Shown: piece after piece, positions 59,090 through 64,000 of the stretch
Position numbering within the stretch: the stretch's first letter is position 1
Layout of the letters: every line of letters begins with the position of its first letter
Source of the DNA: Triatoma infestans
Lineage: Eukaryota > Arthropoda > Insecta > Hemiptera > Reduviidae
Reading direction: 5' to 3'
Assembly: GCA_011037195.1 (NCBI GenBank)
Contig: JAAEAF010003344.1
Coordinates: forward strand, 138,056-202,055
Length of the DNA: 64,000 nt
Made by a program: the position numbers and the translations under genes
The notes under the pieces: model-generated
Database searches by the model: none
What the model was told of the DNA's origin: nothing
Seen by the model: the letters and a program-made list of their open reading frames with translations, nothing else

Positions 59090-60274
59090 GTATATAAAAA
59101 CCGACTTTTATATTCGTGCAGTAAGCATTCCAAGTTTAAAGGGAAATCATTAACCGTTTTTGAGAACCTCCCCCACCCAAATAATTAACCAATCAGAGTG
59201 AAGAAGAGAAGTTGTGAAATATGTTGGTGTATGGCCAATCAAAAATTTAGAATTATCATGTTGTCCACGCCCACATTTGACATTAGACCTTCTATGAAAA
59301 ATCTAGTTCAGAATTTTGTATTTACTAATTTTCCTTCCTACATAAATAATTATAAAATATCAAATTGTGCAATAAACATTTTTTTATATAAAAATAAAAT
59401 CACAAAAAATCAAGTCTTTTCTAACATCTTATTTACTGTTTTAAATAATTTATTAATGTGAGCTATAAAGAAAAAATTCAGAGTTTTCATTTCATTGTTG
59501 AAAAAATCAAGGAAATGAAAATTAGGTGGAAATGCAAAATCCACCATTTCGTATATGACCGCTTATACTAGTGGGATAAAATAAAATTGTTGTTAAATAC
59601 CCATGAAAATTTCTCCAAGGAATTCCTAATTTTCAATTAAAAAAAACTTATCTATCCTTAATTTTATTTTGGTAGGCTTTTGGCTCAGTCCGCAAAGTAT
59701 TGGAAAAGATAGAAATCCACGCAAGAGCCAATTGAATCAAAATCTAGTTTCGCATCAACTTAAAAAAAAAATTGACAAAAAATATGAAAAAACTATTCAG
59801 TAAAATCATACTTCCGGTCAACTGATTTTCTTCAAACTGGGAATTTTGGCAACATATTTAATTCTAATTAATATTATTTAGTTCACAGAATTGTATAGCA
59901 TATTGTTGAACTGAAATAGCACATTAGAGGAAATCATAACCTCATCCCTCCCCCAAAAGTCCCCTTAAATTAATTTTCCCGGAGAAAATGTACTAAATAT
60001 AAGTTGTAGCTCTCTATGTGTAGTTAATATATACATTCTATAAAAATCTTTGGAGCCTTTTTAGAGAAAATTGCAGAAAACAAAAAAAAAACTTATCAGT
60101 AAAGTGGCACTTCCGGTTGTTGGGGTTTCCCCGAAACCTTCGTGTCTGATGCGGTGGTAGTACCTAAAAGGAATACCAAGTTTGAGTTTACTGCAACGAT
60201 TCGTTTTTAAGATATCCTTTTTACAAAAACACACACACATACACACACGCAGACCATTTTCTAAAAACCACTTT
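59090..60274 (-). mobile_element. Family M copy, reverse, host of a nested copy
   Basis: CACTTCCGGTTGTTGGGGTT, TAGTACCTAAAAGGAATACC and a CA tract match the reverse consensus. It is broken at 60274 by the plus-oriented copy, and its left end (GGCACGATCGCAATACTTCC) resumes at 61252-61310. Confidence 0.7.
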
Positions 60275-60405
60275 TTACTTTTTCTTACTCACTCCTAGTA
60301 AGAGGAAGTATTGTAATCGTGTCAAATTTTAGATATCGAGTTTTCACCGGAAATATCCGTTTTGAGGAACCCTGAGTCCAAAAAAGTGGTTTTTATCAAA
60401 TGGTC

Positions 60406-60438
<33 letters not shown>

Positions 60439-61251
60439 ATGTGTACAGCATAGCTCAAAAATGAAAAACCGTAGAAAGTTGAAACTTGATATTCCATTTA
60501 GGTATCACAATGGAATCTGACAGTTACCTGTCAAAATTCCTCAACCGGAAGTACCACTTTACTATTTGATTTCTTTACTTTTTTGCGTTTTTCTCAAAAA
60601 TGGCTCCGACGATTTTCTTCACACTTGGTATATCAAATATACATGCAACGAGCTACAACTTTTATTTGAAACATTTCTCTGGGAAAATTCATTTAAGGGC
60701 AGTTATTAGGGAGCGGTGGGGTGAGGTTTTCATCTACACTACTATTTCAGTTTATTAGACAATTCTGTCATCTAAATAATGTTAATTAGAATTAAATATG
60801 TTGTTGAAATTCCGAGATGGAAAAAAATCGGATAACCGGAAGTGCGTTTACTTTACCACTTTACTAAATGATTTTTTTCACGATTTTCTCAAAAATGTTT
60901 CCGACGATTTTCTTGAAACATCTTATATAAACTAAACATATAAAGATCTACAACTTTTATTGAAAACATTTCTCTGGGAAAATTCATTTAAGGACAGTTA
61001 TCTGGTAGGAGTGGGGTTACGTTTTTTCTAATGTGGTATCATAGTTGATTATACAATTCTATCATCCAAACAGAATTAATCAGAAAGAAATAGATGGCCA
61101 AAATTCGGAGTTTTAAGAAAATTAATAAACCGGAAGTGCGCTTTCACTGAACGGTTTTTTTCAGTTTTCGACGAATTTCATTAAATTTTGTACACAAACT
61201 ATAAAATTTCTCTATTATAATTTTGAGAACTGGAGTAAGAGAAAGTTTTGT
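60275..61251 (+). mobile_element. Family M, full-length reference copy (three modules)
   Basis: Begins TACTTTTTCTTACTC, then the inverse AGTAAGAGGAAGTA; ends GGAGTAAGAGAAAGT. After the left end come ATTGTAATCGTGTCAAATTT, a (TG)n tract (about 60403-60432) and CATAGCTCAAAAATG. Three tandem modules follow, with CCGGAAGT near 60544, 60837 and 61130, so the period is about 293 bp. It interrupts an older reverse M copy. No ORF. It is a non-autonomous element with inverted ends; the class is not established. Confidence 0.8.
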
Positions 61252-61310
61252 GAGAAAATCTGGCACGATCGCAATACTTCCTCTTACTATTGTTAATAAG
61301 ATAAAGTAAA
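61252..61310 (-). mobile_element. Left end of the interrupted reverse M copy
   Basis: GAAAATCTGGCACGATCGCA followed by the terminal hairpin ACTTCCTCTTAC...AAGATAAAGTA. It continues the copy interrupted at 60274. Confidence 0.6.
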
Positions 61311-61499
61311 TATAAATAAATAAAATATTTCATCGGTCTATATAAACAGTGGTACCCTATTCCTTTAACAACAAACAATAAATTATTGTTTATTACTTTC
61401 TCTTATTTTTGTTATAATTATAGCTGTAAACTCTGAACAGAAATAAAATTAAAAAAAAAATAATAATAATAAAAATAAATATAATGAGTATAAAAAAGT

Positions 61500-62570
61500 G
61501 AGTCAACTAAATGAAATACTGAGATATATGAGGCAGTGGACCTTAAAATGAAGTACAAGAGGGAAAAAAAAATTCATTAAAGTTCTTGTGAGTTGTTAAA
61601 TGTAAGTCAAAGAATGAAAAACTCGTTAATTAGAAGAACAGACAGAATGAGTTGCGTGAAAAGTTGTTATAATTTAATTCAATTTAGAAAAATAGAATAA
61701 AGAATTGGTGAGGAGTTATTATTTTTATTAATTTTTTTATTTTTATTTTTAAATCTCAAGTTTGCATTTCGATTAATAGTCATGAATCAAGATCTACAAT
61801 AAGCCTGCATTGGCTGCAATGCCTGGAATCGGGACCCACCCCAATGAATCAATCCACCAATTGATCTGACCATGTCAGATCAGAAGATTTATTATTAATT
61901 TGATTTAATTTCAAACTACATATATCTTATATGATTGTTGATTTAGCTTTCTATTAATAATTTTTCTATCTGTAGCCACTATCACTCTGCTGTATGTTTT
62001 TTTTTTTTTTTTTATCTCTCCAATTAAAATATAATCTCATTTATCCAATTTGATTAACAATAATATAGTTTTAATCTGGTTAACTAAAATATTAAGTTCA
62101 TTTTGTCCCCCCCCCAAAAAAAAAATTAATTAAAAAAAAGTTTTAATAAGATTAAAAAACAAGATCTTTTCGCTTCAACAGAAGAAAGACGTGGACCCAA
62201 TTGAAGTTTATTACCTTCTCTGTCTAAGTGATAAACTTTACCATTATTGCACTTAGCTAAGCAGACATCAGTTTTCCCTCTAAGGTTTAACTACTTCAGA
62301 GATAGTTATCTAGTTATAGCAAGCAGTCTCTACAGCTACTTCCCTAATTTCCAAGATTCCACTGTCTTCAAACCTGTTCACCTTCCCTGGTTCACTATTA
62401 TTATAATAAGGACAAGATCTGTCTACAAGAAGATCAATGTAATCCACCCCTGCATTCTATTACATTTTTTTTTTTATTAATAAATCTGCTATGTAACACA
62501 CCTGATATGTATAATGAAATACTGAGATATATGAGGCAGTGGACGATAAAATGAAGTTACAAGAGCAATA
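61500..62570. repeat. Local duplicated segments
   Basis: GAAATACTGAGATATATGAG with GCAGTGGAC...AAAATGAAGT occurs at about 61514-61560 and again at about 62516-62562. A second pair, CTACAATAAGCCTGCATTG with GCCTGGAATCGGGACCCACC, occurs at about 61792-61842 and 62950-62995. Short dispersed or duplicated repeats of unknown type. Confidence 0.7.
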
Positions 62571-62639
62571 AAAAAAACTCCATATGGAGTTAAATATATA
62601 TATAAATAAGTTAACGCTAAAAATCCCGCAAAACTATTT

Positions 62640-63433
62640 AAAATAATTTGGGGGGGAGGGGGGAGTTTATAGTAAAAAGTGATAGGATATCTGTGCAGTT
62701 AGCATTCCCAAGTTTAGAGTATATTCTTATAGTTATTTGCGAGATAGTTTCAAAACACTCAGAACCCTATTGTGTAATGTTGCTTCTGGTTAACCGATAT
62801 TCTTTTAATAAATATTTATATGTAGGCCGTAGAACCATATATTGAACGGAAGTAATACTTTAATAATACTGTTCCTTCAGAAACCTCCCAAAAAATCAAT
62901 TTTTGAATTTCTCTAAAAAAACTGTTAATAGTCGTGAATCCAAGACCTACAATAAGCCTGCATTGCTTATAATGCCTGGAATCGGGACCCACCCGAATGG
63001 ATCAGTCTAATCTAAGTGAACCGTTTGTTCACGATTGTTCTATTATAAGCAAGTCTGAGTGTGAAAAAGAAATCTGGGCAAATGTTTCAAATAAAAGTAA
63101 TTTGGTCATAATAATAATAATAATTACAATAGTACTTTATTAATTAAATGATTACAATTCATACATAGGAAAAAAACATTAACAAGAGTACTTATCGCAT
63201 GGATAAACATCCGTCAGCCGGATTTGGTCATGTGTGGAAATCGTTGGAGCGAAAACTTGAAAAAAATAAAATAAAATAAAATTAAAAAACAGTAAAGTCG
63301 CATTTCAGGTTGATAGAGATTTTGTCCAAAAGTTTCGTGTCAGATTCGGTAGTAGTACACAAACAGAATACCAAATATGAGGTTCTTGCGACTTTTCCTT
63401 TTTGAAATATTTTGTTCAAACACACACAGAGAA
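62640..63433 (-). mobile_element. Family M copy, reverse, diverged
   Basis: GGTTAACCGATATTCTTTTA, GGGCAAATGTTTCAAATAAA, TCGCATTTCAGGTTGATAGA. It ends in the CA tract where the SINE at 63434 inserted. Confidence 0.5.
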
Positions 63434-63668
63434 AAGGGATTAGCTTAGTGGTTAGCGCACTGGACTGCCACGCGGAGGTCCCAGGTTCGAGTCCACTAGC
63501 TATGTTGCCCTTAGATTTTTATTTTCTTCCTAGTAGCTTCTACTGCTCATTGTTCGGTGATGGACAGTGTTGTATGTAACGAGAGACCACTGTCCGAAGG
63601 CCGGCACTGAATAAGCTCCGGGCGCCAGTAACCATAGATGTTGACGAGCCTTAAATTAAGAAAAAAAC
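63434..63668 (+). mobile_element. tRNA-derived SINE, best copy
   Basis: The head has a perfect pol III A box (TAGCTTAGTGG, 63441-63451) and B box (GGTTCGAGTCC, 63484-63494). A ~130-bp body follows (TTCTTCCTAGTAGCTTCTAC, TCGGTGATGGACAGTGTTGT, GCTCCGGGCGCCAGTAACCA). The tail is GCCTTAAATTAAGAAAAAAA. The body recurs in eight other copies here. It sits in the CA-rich part of a reverse M copy. The body does not match a SINE domain I can name. Confidence 0.85.
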
Positions 63669-64000
63669 CGCACTCACATACACTCACACCCAGATACTAT
63701 TCGCTGAAAATGATTACGTAATAAAACTGATAACATTGTAATCTAGAAGAGAACACCAATTCCTATATAACTGAAATGTGATTGGTGTTGTAGTGTTGTT
63801 GTACGTTTGTAGTATTGTGTAACACGAGCGGTTTTGTAAGGGGGGGCTTGTGAGTATGTATGTTTTAAAGAGAGAATGAAGTTTAAGAAATAGGTAGAGT
63901 CACTGCAGATTAAAATAAATAAATCAACTTTAAATGAATTCATTCTATAACGAGGTCCTTTACCTGAAGAGGCCGTAATAGTTCCTTTCACTACACTATA

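Noticed and set aside
265..61250. Family M as Helitrons because of the 3' hairpin
   Set aside because: No CTRR follows the hairpin, no TC start is seen, and the ends are inverted repeats.
63441..63500. Functional tRNA gene
   Set aside because: The A and B boxes are perfect, but the acceptor stem does not close and the sequence continues into the SINE body shared with eight other copies.
1..64000. CRISPR-like array from the recurrent CCGGAAGT modules
   Set aside because: Module spacing is ~290 bp, modules are homologous along their whole length, and the genome is eukaryotic.
1..64000. Cephalopod origin suggested by AT-richness and SINE content
   Set aside because: No SINE that I associate with cephalopods was seen in 64 kb, and the SINE body here was not recognised; the phylum is left open.

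Overview
This is an AT-rich, repeat-dense nuclear segment from an invertebrate metazoan. The grounds are GT..AG-flanked small exons, a tRNA-derived SINE, a Tc1 transposon with TA target sites, a ~3.2 kb RTE-like LINE, RNase H-bearing LINE remnants, Gag debris, and many dinucleotide microsatellites. There are no operons, Shine-Dalgarno sites or long bacterial ORFs. I cannot name the phylum from the sequence.

Layout. Most of the window is built from one very abundant dispersed family, called 'family M' here. M copies start with ACTTTCTCTTACTCC followed at once by its own near-inverse, and end near GGAGTAAGAGAAAGT. The body is two or three tandem ~290 bp modules, each carrying CCGGAAGT. About 25 full or partial copies lie in both orientations and are nested with other elements. 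Other repeats are: nine copies of a tRNA-headed SINE ending in TTAAATT(A)n; foldback elements with CCGGTTTCGG arms (10.0, 12.3, 37.7 and 47.1-47.5 kb); a foldback with ~300 bp arms at 15.16-15.85 kb with relatives at 23.0 and 29.4 kb; a 0.6 kb TIR element at 4.27-4.88 kb; a complete but inactivated Tc1 transposon (33462-35004); a complete but frameshifted RTE-like LINE (19546-22721) with an empty-site relative at 51.4 kb; LINE tails at 2.6, 15.9-16.8 and 44.3 kb; a Gag fragment (56.93-57.64 kb); and a probable solo LTR (38.9-39.4 kb).

Host genes. The best candidate is a minus-strand gene of four small exons (39723-39559, 31013-30944, 28406-28284, 27771-27665). Its phases join into a 154-residue single-pass membrane protein ending in a natural stop, and its introns hold the Tc1 element, SINEs, the LTR and M copies. 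A second minus-strand gene (14675-14558, 13636-13586, 13484-13207) joins in phase into a 148-residue protein, also with an N-terminal membrane segment. I recognise neither family. Weaker exon-like stretches on the plus strand lie at 24.1-24.4, 37.9-38.2 and 44.9-45.6 kb. Everything else is intergenic or intronic AT-rich sequence, microsatellites and decayed repeats. No rRNA gene, functional tRNA gene or CRISPR array was seen.
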